Shown in pieces: positions 35,743 to 45,219 of a stretch of DNA of 64,000 nucleotides. Where the stretch lies: the NCBI RefSeq assembly GCF_015477805.1, contig NZ_JADLQL010000001.1, forward strand, positions 248,001 to 312,000. Reading direction: 5' to 3'. A model generated the notes under the pieces. That model was not told where the DNA came from, did no database searches, and worked only from the letters and a program-made list of their open reading frames with translations. Position 1 is the first letter of the stretch. Each line of letters starts with the position of its first letter. The DNA is from Nocardia flavorosea (GTDB lineage Bacteria; Actinomycetota; Actinomycetes; Mycobacteriales; Mycobacteriaceae). The position numbers and the translations under genes are program-made.

Positions 35743-36573
35743 ATGGGACGAGTATCCGGCAAGGTCGCGTTCATCACGGGTGCGGCGCGCGGACAGGGAC
35801 GGTCGCATGCGGTGCGGCTCGCGCAGGAAGGCGCCGATATCGTCGCGGTGGACTCCTGCGCGGACGTCCCTTCGCTCGAATACCCGATGGCCACGATCGA
35901 GGATCTGCGCGAAACCGAGAAACTGGTACGCGATCTCGGCCGCCGGGTGCTGGCCCGCCAGGTCGATGTGCGGGATCAGGCCGGTCTCGATCAGGTGACC
36001 GCCGAGGCGGTCGACTGCCTGGGCGGTATCGATATCGTGAGCGCCAACGCCGGTGTGGTCGGTTGCCGCCCGACCTTCGACCTCACCGACACCGAGTGGC
36101 AGGATATGGTCGACATCAATATGACCGGTGTCTGGCGCACCGTGAAAGCCGCTGTACCGCATATGATCACGGCGGGCCGCGGCGGTTCGGTGATTCTGAC
36201 CAGTTCGGTGGTCACCCTCGTCGGCGCCGCGAATGTGGCGCACTACAACGCTTCCAAGAGCGGCGTCGTGGGATTGATGCAGACGCTGTCCGCGGAACTG
36301 GGCCGCCACGGGATCCGGGTCAACGCTGTCCACCCGGGCAATGTGGCGACGGACATGCTGTTCAGCAAGTCCACCCTGCGCGTGTTCTGCCCGGACCTGG
36401 AAAACCCGACCCCCGAGGACCTGCGTGAACGCGCCCGCGGTTCGGATGTGCTGGGGCAGGGCTGGGTCGAAGCCGAGGACATCAGCAACGCCGTGCTGTA
36501 CCTGGCGTCCGACGAAGCGCGGTTCGTGACCGGTGTATCGCTGCCGGTCGATGCCGGCCGGCGGATCGGCTGA
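35743..36573 (+). CDS. Mycofactocin-coupled SDR oxidoreductase
   Basis: 276-residue SDR of the mycofactocin-associated type. The cofactor motif GAARGQGRSHAV is followed by the extra segment typical of this group (a Tyr-Pro-Met-Ala-Thr plus EDLRETEKLV insert) before the ARQVDVRD strand; active site YNASKSG and C-terminal GVSLPVDAGRRIG are present. These enzymes hold NAD tightly and hand electrons to the peptide cofactor mycofactocin instead of exchanging NADH, oxidising alcohols. GGAGG lies eight bases before the ATG. The mft biosynthesis genes are not in the window and must be elsewhere. Confidence 0.9.
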   Translation: MGRVSGKVAFITGAARGQGRSHAVRLAQEGADIVAVDSCADVPSLEYPMATIEDLRETEKLVRDLGRRVLARQVDVRDQAGLDQVTAEAVDCLGGIDIVSANAGVVGCRPTFDLTDTEWQDMVDINMTGVWRTVKAAVPHMITAGRGGSVILTSSVVTLVGAANVAHYNASKSGVVGLMQTLSAELGRHGIRVNAVHPGNVATDMLFSKSTLRVFCPDLENPTPEDLRERARGSDVLGQGWVEAEDISNAVLYLASDEARFVTGVSLPVDAGRRIG

Positions 36574-36585
36574 ACGGAGATGACC

Positions 36586-37338
36586 ATGGACTACGGACAA
36601 CGACTGACGGGCCGGCGGATCCTCATCACCGGGGGCGCAGGCGGGATCGGGGCCGCCGCCGCGCGGCGACTGACCGCTGAAGGCGCCGCGGTGGCGATCC
36701 TCGACCTGGACACCGGCGCGGCCGAACGCCTGGCCGCCGAACTGGGCAACGCCGCGGCAGTCGAATGCGATGTCACGCGCGAAGAGTCGGTCGGCGCCGC
36801 GGTGACCGCGGCGGCCCGGGACCTGGGCGGGCTGGACGGCGTGCTCACCTGCGCGGGTATCGCCCGCTCCGGCTTACCGCACGAAATGTCCTTCGAGGAC
36901 TGGAATTCGGTGATCACGGTCAACCTCACCGGTACATTCCTCACGATCCGCGCCGCGGTACCGCATCTGCTCGAGGCGGGAGCCGGGAGTGTGGTCACCA
37001 TCGGTTCGGTGGCCTCGCTGGTCTCCGCGAATACCAATACCTGTAGCTACGACGCGTCGAAGAGCGGTGTCCTCGGGCTGACCCGGTCGATCGCCGTCGG
37101 GTACGCCGACCGCGGTATCCGGGCGAACTGCCTGTGCCCGGGGGTGGTGGACACTCCGCTCGCCCGCCGCGCCCGGGAGGTGGAAGGAGTCACGAGCAAT
37201 GCGGTAGCCGCCACCCCGCTGGGCCGCCGCGCCGAACCGGACGAGATGGCGGCCGTGATCGCCTTCCTGCTCGCTACGGAATCGTCCTATCTCACCGGTT
37301 CGGTCGTCACCGCCGACGGCGGGCTCACCGCGCGATGA
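36586..37338 (+). CDS. Short-chain dehydrogenase/reductase
   Basis: 250-residue classical SDR: GGAGGIG cofactor motif, CAGIARSG in place of NAG, IGSVAS serine segment, YDASKSG active site and the GSVVTADGG C-terminal signature. GGAG lies six bases before the selected ATG; an ATG two codons upstream abuts it. It follows the mycofactocin-coupled SDR by 12 bp in the same operon, so two dehydrogenases of different electron routes are made together. Substrate unknown. Confidence 0.93.
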   Translation: MDYGQRLTGRRILITGGAGGIGAAAARRLTAEGAAVAILDLDTGAAERLAAELGNAAAVECDVTREESVGAAVTAAARDLGGLDGVLTCAGIARSGLPHEMSFEDWNSVITVNLTGTFLTIRAAVPHLLEAGAGSVVTIGSVASLVSANTNTCSYDASKSGVLGLTRSIAVGYADRGIRANCLCPGVVDTPLARRAREVEGVTSNAVAATPLGRRAEPDEMAAVIAFLLATESSYLTGSVVTADGGLTAR

Positions 37339-37440
37339 CCCCGGACGGAACTATTCGATCGACAAGGACGGAAATGAATCTTCGAGGAGACCGGGCAGCC
37401 GCGTCCGCGCTGCCACGAACCGATCGGGCCGGGAGCCGCA

Positions 37441-38205
37441 ATGAGCGATGAGGTGTTGGTCGACGCACAGGACGGCGTTCTCGTCGTCACGCTCAATCGG
37501 CCGGCGGCGCGAAATGCGGTGAACCTCGCGATGGCCGAAGCGGTTGCCGCGGCGATGACCGAACTCGATACCAGCCCGGATCTCACGGTCGGAGTACTCA
37601 CCGGAGCCGGCGGCACATTCTGTGCCGGAATGGATCTGAAGGCGTTCCTACGCGGTGAGTCGCCGGTGATCCCGGGGCGCGGCTTCCTCGGCCTGGTGGA
37701 GGCCCCGCCGGAGAAACCGCTGATCGCCGCTGTCGAGGGTTATGCGCTCGCCGGAGGTTGCGAAGCCGTACTCGCCGCGGACCTCGTGGTGGCCGCGCGG
37801 ACCGCGAAGTTCGGTATTCCCGAGGTCAAACGCGGGCTGGCGGCCGCGGCCGGCGGACTGATGCGGCTGCCGCGCCGGATTCCACCCGCCGTAGCGCTGG
37901 AACTGGCCCTCACCGGCGATCTGTTCGATGCCGAACGCGCCCTCTCCCTGGGACTGGTCAACCGTCTCGCCGACGAAGGGCAGGCACTGGAATCGGCGCT
38001 CGACCTGGCCCGGTCCATCGCGGCCAACGGACCGCTGGCCGTGCGGGCGTCCAAAAAGGTCATTCGCGAGAGCGCGGACTGGTCGCAGGACGAGATGTTC
38101 GAACGGCAACGGGCGATCACCGGACCGGTATTCGCCTCGGCCGACGCCCAGGAAGGCGCCCGGGCCTTCGCGGAGAAGCGACCGCCACGCTGGCGCGGGG
38201 AGTAG
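37441..38205 (+). CDS. Enoyl-CoA hydratase/isomerase (crotonase family)
   Basis: 254 residues. The oxyanion-hole loops AGGTFCAGMDLKAF (about 57-70) and ALAGGCEAVLAADL (about 101-114) are clear, and a glutamate sits in KFGIPEVKRG at one catalytic position. Crotonase members hydrate or isomerise enoyl-CoA, or cleave rings. GGGAG precedes the ATG. It is last in the operon after the two SDRs, separated by 102 bp, and supplies the beta-oxidation-type step for CoA esters made by the ligase encoded nearby. The exact reaction is not readable. Confidence 0.92.
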   Translation: MSDEVLVDAQDGVLVVTLNRPAARNAVNLAMAEAVAAAMTELDTSPDLTVGVLTGAGGTFCAGMDLKAFLRGESPVIPGRGFLGLVEAPPEKPLIAAVEGYALAGGCEAVLAADLVVAARTAKFGIPEVKRGLAAAAGGLMRLPRRIPPAVALELALTGDLFDAERALSLGLVNRLADEGQALESALDLARSIAANGPLAVRASKKVIRESADWSQDEMFERQRAITGPVFASADAQEGARAFAEKRPPRWRGE

Positions 38206-38395
38206 GGGCGCGGCGGCCCGCCGTCACCACCGGAACCGCATCGCCCCCACCGTCACTCGTCGGTGTCGAGAACGGAAGGGGCACGGATCGGGTGCAGTTC
38301 CCGTCCTGCCCCTCCGTGGTCCATCGCCCGTTGCGTGCCCCTGACCTGCTGTCGTGGCAGACTCGGACCGCTTCGGCGTGGACCGGGGACGAGCG

Positions 38396-39361
38396 CTAGC
38401 GGGTTCCGGTCACCCAGCGGCCGAGCCGGCCCAACCGGGACTTCGGACGCCCGTATGTCAAGCGCGTCGGATCCAGCCAGCGAGGCAAGGGTTCGCGCGC
38501 GGCCAGCCAGGCTGCGGGCACGCCGGTAGGGGAATCTTTGCCGGTGTAGGCGGCGACTATTCCGCCGACGATGGCGCTGGTGGTGTCGATATCGCCGTCG
38601 GCCTCGATACAGGCCGTGATCGCGGCGGGGTAGTTGTCCAGATATGTCGCCGCAGCCCACATCGTGAACGGCACCGTATTCTGCGCGGTCACTCGGGAAC
38701 CGTTGCCCAGCTCCGCCGCGGCCTGATCCACGGACGCGCCGAGCAGCGTACGCGCCCGGCCGATCGACCGGGTCGTTTCCCCGTCGGCGAGGCGGCTCAG
38801 GACAGCGGTGAGGAATTGGTCCGGTGCGGGACGCACCCCGGTGAGCCGCGCCCGGCCGGCTTCACCCGCTGCCACGGCCACCGCGACCGCGCCGGCCACG
38901 CCCTCCGGATGCATATGTGTCACCCGAGCCGATCGGGTCGCCTCGGCGACGATCCGGTCCGGATCTCCGGCGTAGAACGCGCCCAGGGGCGCCACGCGCA
39001 TGGCGGCGCCGTTACCGCAGGACCCCTTACCCTCGTACACGGATCCGGCAGCTTCTGGCCACGGCACACCTTCGCGGATCCGGCGCAGGATGCCCACCGA
39101 GTAGAAGCCGTAATCGCGGGCCGGATCGCAGCGCCGCGCGAAAGCGGCGGCCAGCCGATCCGGGTCGACGGCGCCGCGGGTGCCCAGTTCGGCGACCACG
39201 CTGCAGGCCATTTCGGTATCGTCGGTCCACCCCCACGGCCCGGCGGTGAGGTTTCCGGCCCGGAGATCGGAGAGTGAGCGGCGCATCACCGGGAACTGTT
39301 GTCCCAGCGCATCTCCCACGGACAGGCCGTCCAGTGAATCGAGCATCGAATCGACAGACAT
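38396..39361 (-). CDS. ADP-ribosylglycohydrolase (DraG/ARH family)
   Basis: 321-residue binuclear-metal hydrolase that removes ADP-ribose from proteins or small molecules. Metal and substrate motifs: GDALGQQF, WTDDTEMA (metal aspartates), GKGSCGNGAAMRVAPLG, THMHPEGVAGA and the C-terminal GDIDTTSAIVGGI (second Asp cluster). All are intact, so it is probably active. The ATG start gives the normal family length; a 66-codon extension upstream is Arg/Thr-rich and lacks family features. It faces the catabolic genes on either side and looks unrelated to them; no ADP-ribosyltransferase is nearby. Confidence 0.93.
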   Translation of the reverse strand: MSVDSMLDSLDGLSVGDALGQQFPVMRRSLSDLRAGNLTAGPWGWTDDTEMACSVVAELGTRGAVDPDRLAAAFARRCDPARDYGFYSVGILRRIREGVPWPEAAGSVYEGKGSCGNGAAMRVAPLGAFYAGDPDRIVAEATRSARVTHMHPEGVAGAVAVAVAAGEAGRARLTGVRPAPDQFLTAVLSRLADGETTRSIGRARTLLGASVDQAAAELGNGSRVTAQNTVPFTMWAAATYLDNYPAAITACIEADGDIDTTSAIVGGIVAAYTGKDSPTGVPAAWLAAREPLPRWLDPTRLTYGRPKSRLGRLGRWVTGTR

Positions 39362-39618
39362 CGGGCCCGATCGTAGCCACGCCGCGTGCGTTACGGCAAC
39401 GAACATTCGGCTGCGCGGGCCTGCTGACACCGATTGCGTGTCCGCACGTCTCGGATCCACAGTGCCACAAGTGGCAGCTGCTGTCCGGTCCGCGTCCCGA
39501 ATCGCGATCCCGGTCGCCTGGAAGCGTTTTCGCCTGCCCGCGGTGAGTGACGTGCCCACCGGTGGCGATGCGACCGCCGCCCGGCCGGCGTATCACCGGC
39601 AGGGCGGTGCGGACCGGT

Positions 39619-41286
39619 TCAGAGGGTGATCGCGCGGCGGGCGAGTTTGCCGGTTGCGTTGCGCGGCAACGACTCCGTCGTGATGCGCCAGCGGGTCGGC
39701 ACCTTGAAATACGACAGCCGCTCCCGCGCGAACTCGGTGAGTTGTTCCTCGGTGACCGTGGCGTCGGGCGCGACCACGATCACTGCCGCCACTTCCTGTC
39801 CGAGATCGGCATGGGGTACGCCCACGACGGCGCATTCGGCGATAGCGGGGTGTTCGTCGAGGCATTGTTCGATCTCGGTGGGGTAGACGTTCTCCCCGCC
39901 GCGCAGGATGAGATCGGAGCGGCGGCCGGTCAGCCGGAGCTCGCCGCCCTCGACGATGCCGTAGTCGCCGGTGCGCAGCCAGCGGTCCGGGGTGATGGCG
40001 GCGGCGGTGGCGGCCTCGTCGTCCCAGTAGCCGAGCATGACGAAGGGACTGCGGACACACACTTCGCCTTCGGTGCCGTCCGGAACCTGCACGCCGTCGG
40101 GATCCCGGATCTCGACGTTCACCGTCAGGATCGGCCGGCCGAGCGTGCCGGGGGAGCGGTTCAGATCGGCGGGGGTGGCGACCGCGATCGCGGTGCTGCA
40201 TTCGGTGAGGCCGTAGCTGTCGACCAGTGCGTCGCGGGCGAAGGGGAACCGTTCCCGGAGCCTGTCCTTGAAAGCGATCGACGACGGGGCCGACGCCAGG
40301 GCGAATGCGGTCAGAGAGGACAGATCGAAGTTCTCGGCGCCGTCGTATTCGAGCAGCCGTCCGGCCATGGTGGGCACGGCGCCCCAGTTGGTGACCCGTT
40401 CCCGTTCGATGAGCCGGAGCACGGTTTCGACATCGAAGGCGCCCTGATTCAGGACCAGCGCGCTGCCCGTGGCCAGCCGGGGGACGACCAGATTGTGCAA
40501 ACTCGCGATGTGGAAAAGGGGTGAGGTCAGCAGGCAACGAAGCGGGACCGGCTGTGAGTCGTCGTAGACCTGGCCGGACATTTCGGCGGCGAATGCGTCG
40601 CCGAAGCGGAAGTAGTCCACGACGGCCAGCAGGTTACGCTGCGAATGCAAGGCGCCCTTGGGGCGTCCGCTGGTGCCGCTGGTGTAGAGGATGACCGACG
40701 GATCGTCCTCGTCGACCTCCGGCTGCGGGAGTTCGGCACCTGAGTGGTCGGCGATCAGGCGTGGCAGATCACCTTCCGTGGTGAGCACGGTGATTCCGGC
40801 GGTATCGAGTCCCGCCAGCAGCCGGGCGCGTTTCTCGTCCACGATCAGCACCGAGGGGCGGGAGTGCTGCAACCCGTAGTCGATTTCGCGCGATACCCAC
40901 CAGCTGTTCATGCCGACGGTGACGGCGCCCAGGCTCTGGGTGGCCCAGAACGCCATCACCCATTCCGGACTGTTGGCGGCCAGGATCGCCACCCGGTCGC
41001 CCGTGCGCACCCCGTATTCGTCGCGCAGTGCCACGGCCAGCGCCGCCACGGCGTCGACGTGTTCGGCGAACGAGATCCGGCGGTCGGCGGTGACCAGGTA
41101 GTCGCGGTCGCCCCACGCACGCGAGGCGGTCAGCAGATCGCCCACCCTGCGGCCGCGCCGGCGGATCACCGGGATCACGGCACCGAGTACATCCTCGGCC
41201 ACGATCTCGAAGCGGCCGCCGGGGCCGGTCAACCGCCGGATGGTGTTCTCGATCCGCGACTGCATATCGGTTGCCGGTGTCGTCAT
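39619..41286 (-). CDS. Acyl-CoA ligase (AMP-forming, class I adenylate-forming)
   Basis: 555-residue ATP-dependent CoA ligase. Motifs: P-loop [22 protein letters not shown] (A5), [10 protein letters not shown] (A7-A8 hinge) and the C-terminal catalytic lysine in GKLARRA. The N-terminal domain has the [12 protein letters not shown] and [15 protein letters not shown] regions. It would activate a carboxylic acid substrate or intermediate as its CoA ester, providing the substrate for the enoyl-CoA hydratase and the DUF35/Ltp-like pair. It lies 90 bp downstream of a luciferase-like gene on the same strand. AGAAGGG precedes the ATG at moderate distance. Confidence 0.94.
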   Translation of the reverse strand: MTTPATDMQSRIENTIRRLTGPGGRFEIVAEDVLGAVIPVIRRRGRRVGDLLTASRAWGDRDYLVTADRRISFAEHVDAVAALAVALRDEYGVRTGDRVAILAANSPEWVMAFWATQSLGAVTVGMNSWWVSREIDYGLQHSRPSVLIVDEKRARLLAGLDTAGITVLTTEGDLPRLIADHSGAELPQPEVDEDDPSVILYTSGTSGRPKGALHSQRNLLAVVDYFRFGDAFAAEMSGQVYDDSQPVPLRCLLTSPLFHIASLHNLVVPRLATGSALVLNQGAFDVETVLRLIERERVTNWGAVPTMAGRLLEYDGAENFDLSSLTAFALASAPSSIAFKDRLRERFPFARDALVDSYGLTECSTAIAVATPADLNRSPGTLGRPILTVNVEIRDPDGVQVPDGTEGEVCVRSPFVMLGYWDDEAATAAAITPDRWLRTGDYGIVEGGELRLTGRRSDLILRGGENVYPTEIEQCLDEHPAIAECAVVGVPHADLGQEVAAVIVVAPDATVTEEQLTEFARERLSYFKVPTRWRITTESLPRNATGKLARRAITL

Positions 41287-41376
41287 AGTGGCCGCCCTTC
41301 TCTCCCGCGGTGCCTGTCGGACAGCAACATGCCATGACCCGACCGGGCGGTCGGTGACCTGTACCACTCAGCGAGA

Positions 41377-42282
41377 CTACGCAGGTGTGTCCGATCGAGG
41401 TGGTCCGGGCAGTTCGTCGAAGGTGCAGCCGAGCTCAGCGGCGAGGGCACGCAGAGCGGCCAGCTGGTCGCAGTAGTCGCCGGCGCCGGTGGCGGTGAGT
41501 CCGACGCTCGCGATGGTGGTCCCGGCGGCGCGGAGCCGGTCCAGGGCGCGCGCCGTGCGGTCCGGGTCGCCGATCGGGTCCAGCCGGTGCCCGGGACCGA
41601 GTACCAGGTCGAATCCGGCGGGGAGTTCGACGGTTTCCAGCATCGTCCGCAGTTCGGGGACCTGGAGCCCGAACGGGACCCAGCCGTCGCCGAATTCGAT
41701 CGCCCGGCGCAGTGAGCGCCGGGTCCGGCCGCCGATCCACAGCGGGACCCGCGGCTGCACCGCATGCGGCCGGACGAGCATATTGCCGAAGTCGTAGTAC
41801 CGGCCGTGGTACTCGGGGCAGTCCTCGGACAGGGCGGCGCGCAGCGCGGCGAGCGCATCGTCGGCCCGGGCGCCGCGTTCCGCGAAGTCCGCGCCGAGCA
41901 GCTCGAACTCCTCCCGCAGGCTGCCGACACCGAGACCGAGGATCAGCCGGCCGCCGCTGACCAGGTCGAGGGTGCCGTATCGCTTGGCGATCTCGAGCGG
42001 ATGGTGGTAGCCGAGTACCAGCACCTGGGTAGCCAGCCGGATACCGCTGGTACGGGCCGCGAGGAAACCCAGGGTGGCCAGCGGATCCCAATAGGTGCCG
42101 CCGCGTTCGGCCGCGATATCGACGGGGACGGCGACGTGTTCACTGCACGTCAGGTGGTGGAAGCCCAGCCGGTCCGCGGTTTCGGCGATCCGGGCGAGTT
42201 CGCCGATCCCGGCGTCCCGTTCCCAGTCCGCACACATCGCCGGATGCGCGATGACGATGGGTGACGAGATTCCGATATGCAT
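41377..42282 (-). CDS. Luciferase-like F420-dependent oxidoreductase
   Basis: 301-residue LLM-class enzyme of the actinobacterial F420 type. N-terminal MHIGISSPIVI strand, the LGFHHLTCSEHVAVP segment, the classic GYHHPLEIAKRYGTLDLVSG motif and GLGVGSLREEFELLG, then LWIGGRTRRSLRRA for cofactor phosphate binding. Such proteins transfer hydride to or from deazaflavin F420, often on ketones or enones. GGAG lies upstream at a longer than usual distance. It heads a short operon with the acyl-CoA ligase and is divergent from the IclR gene, its likely regulator. Confidence 0.92.
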   Translation of the reverse strand: MHIGISSPIVIAHPAMCADWERDAGIGELARIAETADRLGFHHLTCSEHVAVPVDIAAERGGTYWDPLATLGFLAARTSGIRLATQVLVLGYHHPLEIAKRYGTLDLVSGGRLILGLGVGSLREEFELLGADFAERGARADDALAALRAALSEDCPEYHGRYYDFGNMLVRPHAVQPRVPLWIGGRTRRSLRRAIEFGDGWVPFGLQVPELRTMLETVELPAGFDLVLGPGHRLDPIGDPDRTARALDRLRAAGTTIASVGLTATGAGDYCDQLAALRALAAELGCTFDELPGPPRSDTPA

Positions 42283-42511
42283 CCTGGCGAATTCTCCGCT
42301 ACTGGTGTGCCGGCTCGGGGTGTTCCGGGTCCGTTCTACCGCGCGGCCCGCGCTGGGGAGACGGGTCATCCCGGTGGGTGGTATCCGAACGTCTCGCCGG
42401 TCGTCTCGCTCGTTCTGCCGGACAGACGGCTATCTGGTGCTACTCTGAAACAAGAATGAATTCCAGTTTTTGCCTGTGAAAGGCCTCTGAACAGTGCTGT
42501 TGGAGGAGTCG

Positions 42512-43384
42512 ATGACCGTCACGGACTTGGTATCCGCCCCCCGGGCCGCGGCGCGGGAGCTGCCGCAATCGATGGTCGAGCGGATGACCGCGATACTCGA
42601 CGCGTTCGAAGGCCGCGCTGCGCGCCTGTCGCTGGAGGACGTAGCCGACTATGCGGGGCTGCCCCGTTCCACCGTGCACCGCATCCTGCACCAGTTGGTC
42701 GGCCTGGACTGGATCGAGCACACCGCATCGGGCTACCGCCTGGGCCGCCGTGCGCTGGGACTGGCCGGCGGCGACGGCGGACGCAGCGAGATCCGCGCGG
42801 CCGCGGCGCCGCTACTGCACCAGTTGCATCTGCAGACCGGCCTGGTGGTGCACCTGACGGTGCTCGAAGGCGGCGACAGCGTGTACCTGGACAAGGTCGG
42901 CGGTCGATTCGCCACCGCCGTTCCTTCGCGGGTGGGCGGCCGGGTGCCCGCCTATGCGACCGCCGGCGGGAAAGCGATTCTGGCCGGGTTGTCCCCCGAA
43001 GCCGTCGACAGCCTCTACGGCCCGCGCCTGCACGGCCGCACCGACCGCACGGTTGCCGATCTCCCGGCGCTGCACCAGGAACTCAACCGGATCCGGCGGC
43101 GCAACGGTCTCGCCGTCGAACACGGTGAATCCGCGCTCGGAGTGTCCTGCGTCGGGGCGGCGATCCGCGGATACGACGGTCCGGTCGCCGGTATCTCGCT
43201 GTGCGGTGACACCCGCTCGGCCCGCCTCGACCGGGTGGCGCCACTCGTCGCCGACGCCGCCCGCACGGTCTCGCGCACGCTGTACCCCGAACATTCGGAT
43301 CGGCGGCGTCCCCGCGGCAGTGCACGCATTCCGGAGACCGCGCCGCAAGCAACGGTCCCGCTGGTGTCCGCGCGTGCCGGCTGA
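42512..43384 (+). CDS. IclR-family transcriptional regulator
   Basis: 290-residue regulator: N-terminal winged helix (LEDVADYAGLPRSTVHRI, GLDWIEHTASGYRLG) and the C-terminal effector domain with LHQLHLQTGLVVHLTVLEGG, YATAGGKAILAGL and the GVSCVGAAIRG strand. IclR proteins govern aromatic, acetate and steroid-type catabolic genes. GGAGGAG lies before the ATG; an upstream GTG would add six residues. Its 229-bp divergent spacer from the luciferase/ligase operon contains GAATTC within an AT-richer patch (about 42450-42475) that could be its operator. Confidence 0.93.
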   Translation: MTVTDLVSAPRAAARELPQSMVERMTAILDAFEGRAARLSLEDVADYAGLPRSTVHRILHQLVGLDWIEHTASGYRLGRRALGLAGGDGGRSEIRAAAAPLLHQLHLQTGLVVHLTVLEGGDSVYLDKVGGRFATAVPSRVGGRVPAYATAGGKAILAGLSPEAVDSLYGPRLHGRTDRTVADLPALHQELNRIRRRNGLAVEHGESALGVSCVGAAIRGYDGPVAGISLCGDTRSARLDRVAPLVADAARTVSRTLYPEHSDRRRPRGSARIPETAPQATVPLVSARAG

Positions 43385-43648
43385 TCGTCTCGCTCGCCGG
43401 TCATCGGCGGCGATCGTCCACCGGCGCGCATTTCGGCCACCACCGGCGCACACCGCGCCATTGCTACCCTCGGGATGATCGGTGGCCGGTGCCGCCGGAA
43501 GTCCGGACAGTGCTGCCGCCGCGGTGAGCTGAACCGTTCCCGCGCCGTTCCTCCGGTCCACCGCAACGGTGTGCGACGCTGATGCCGGGCCGGTCGCGCG
43601 GTGTGGGCCGGTGGGTATCGGGTACCTGCGCGAGAGGAAGGAGGCGCG

Positions 43649-44293
43649 ATGAGCCAGCGAGATATTGTGCATGCACTACTCGACCGAGCCGGAAGCACCT
43701 ACGCCGCCGAAGCGGGAATCAAGCTCGACGACAAACCGGCGCCACTGTTCCAGTTGCTGATGATGTCCGAACTGCTCAGTGCCCGGATCTCCGCTGATAT
43801 CGCGACCGCCGCGACGGCCGAACTGGTCCACAGCGGCTACCGGACCGCCCGCGAAGTCGCGGACGCCCGATGGCAGGAACTGGTCGACGCGCTGGGGCGC
43901 GGGCACTATCGCCGCTACGACGAACGCACCGCCTCCCAGCTCGGCGATATCGCCGCGACCGTCCTCGACAAGTACGGCGGCGATCTGCGCAGACTCGCCG
44001 ACGAAGCCGAGCACGACCCCGGCCGCGCCGCCGGGCTCATTCAGCAGTTCAAAGGAATCGGCCCGACCGGTGGCGATATCTTCCTGCGCGAAGTACAGGA
44101 CGTATGGCCGTGGGTCCGCCCGCATTTCGACCAGCGGGCGGTGCGTGGTGCGCAACGCATCGATCTGCCCGCCGACCCGGGCGAACTGGCCCGCCTCACC
44201 CCGGACCACGAGGCCGCCGAGTTCGCCGCGGCGCTGGTCCGGGTAGCCGGCGACGACGATCTCGCCGCGGAGGTCCGGTCGGCGACCCGCTGA
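43649..44293 (+). CDS. HhH-GPD / endonuclease III-like protein
   Basis: 214-residue all-helical protein of the HhH-GPD DNA-glycosylase superfamily. The helix-hairpin-helix is at FKGIGPTGGDIFLREVQD and an N-terminal helical part carries LLMMSELLSARISADIA. It lacks the C-terminal four-Cys cluster of Nth and does not show the usual Lys/Asp catalytic pair clearly, so it belongs to the short, poorly characterised actinobacterial group. AGGAAGGAGG is five bases before the ATG. It stands alone downstream of the catabolic island; DNA repair is assumed from the fold only. Confidence 0.8.
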   Translation: MSQRDIVHALLDRAGSTYAAEAGIKLDDKPAPLFQLLMMSELLSARISADIATAATAELVHSGYRTAREVADARWQELVDALGRGHYRRYDERTASQLGDIAATVLDKYGGDLRRLADEAEHDPGRAAGLIQQFKGIGPTGGDIFLREVQDVWPWVRPHFDQRAVRGAQRIDLPADPGELARLTPDHEAAEFAAALVRVAGDDDLAAEVRSATR

Positions 44294-44439
44294 AGACCGC
44301 GCGGACCGGATCGGCGCGGACTGCGGGCCGGGCCGGCGCATATCCCGTACAGTCCCGCGATCCGGCGTGCCGCGGCCATGCCGTTCAGGGCCGGTTACGA
44401 GCGCCCTCGGGCCGGGCCATCGCGTGACCTGCGCGCCGT

Positions 44440-45156
44440 TCAGTGGGCGATTCGTTCCTCGTAGACGTCGGCGAGGTCGCGCAGGGCCCGCGCGCAGTCC
44501 CCGGTGTAGCTCGAACCGTGCATGACGGCCAGTGTGGTCGGCTCGAGGTCCGCGAGCCGGTTCAGCGCCGCGGGTACGGCGGGGCCGATCGAGGTCGGGT
44601 GGAAGACGTCTTCGGCAACCGTCGCGGGACCGACCAGGTCGGTATCGGTGAGAGCCGGACCGTTACCGAGCTGGGTCATCAGGTCGCCGCAGAACAGCAC
44701 CCCGGTGGTTTCCTCGTACAGAACCCGGGCTTCCCAATTGTGCGGTGCATGCGGGGTGTCGAGATGCCGGATGCGGCGCCCGCCCAGATCGATCACCTCA
44801 CCATCGGCCAAACGGCGTGGTTGCCGGTCGGCCAGGTCGTCGATCGACACCAGGCAGCCCACCTCGCCGTGCGCAACCTCGGCGCCTGGGGCGGCCTCGA
44901 GGAAGAGGTTCATGGCTCCGCATTCGTCGGCCTCCACATGGCCGAAGGTGATCCAGCGCAACTGCTCGACCGGTCTGATCCGTGCGACGGCCGCGGATAC
45001 GGCGGGGAACAGGGCCCGCATCCCGGTGTGGAACAGCAGCGGTTCGTCGGCGTCGACGAAGAACTGGTTGAACGTGAATCCGGTGGGCCCCACGTCGGGA
45101 ACGTAGGTGGAGAACCGGTAGATCCCGCCGGCAATCTCGTCTGTTCGGGTTTCCAT
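44440..45156 (-). CDS. Metallo-beta-lactamase-fold protein, flavodiiron (ODP) type
   Basis: 238-residue stand-alone MBL domain. The metal motif is H73-x-E75-x-D77 (FGHVEADECG), as in flavodiiron proteins rather than H-x-H-x-D-H of true lactamases; further ligands are probably H138, D158 (FCGDL) and H213 (VMHGSSY). The usual following His after the Asp is Glu here. No flavodoxin domain is attached. Such ODP-type proteins may reduce O2 or NO with a partner or act as c-di-GMP-type sensors; function here is unknown. It lies upstream of the YczE-like gene on the same strand. Confidence 0.86.
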   Translation of the reverse strand: METRTDEIAGGIYRFSTYVPDVGPTGFTFNQFFVDADEPLLFHTGMRALFPAVSAAVARIRPVEQLRWITFGHVEADECGAMNLFLEAAPGAEVAHGEVGCLVSIDDLADRQPRRLADGEVIDLGGRRIRHLDTPHAPHNWEARVLYEETTGVLFCGDLMTQLGNGPALTDTDLVGPATVAEDVFHPTSIGPAVPAALNRLADLEPTTLAVMHGSSYTGDCARALRDLADVYEERIAH

Positions 45157-45219
45157 AGAGAAGTCCTGGTCGATTCGATCCCCCGGTCGCAGTACCCAGC
45201 GCGGTCGAACAGCGAATGG

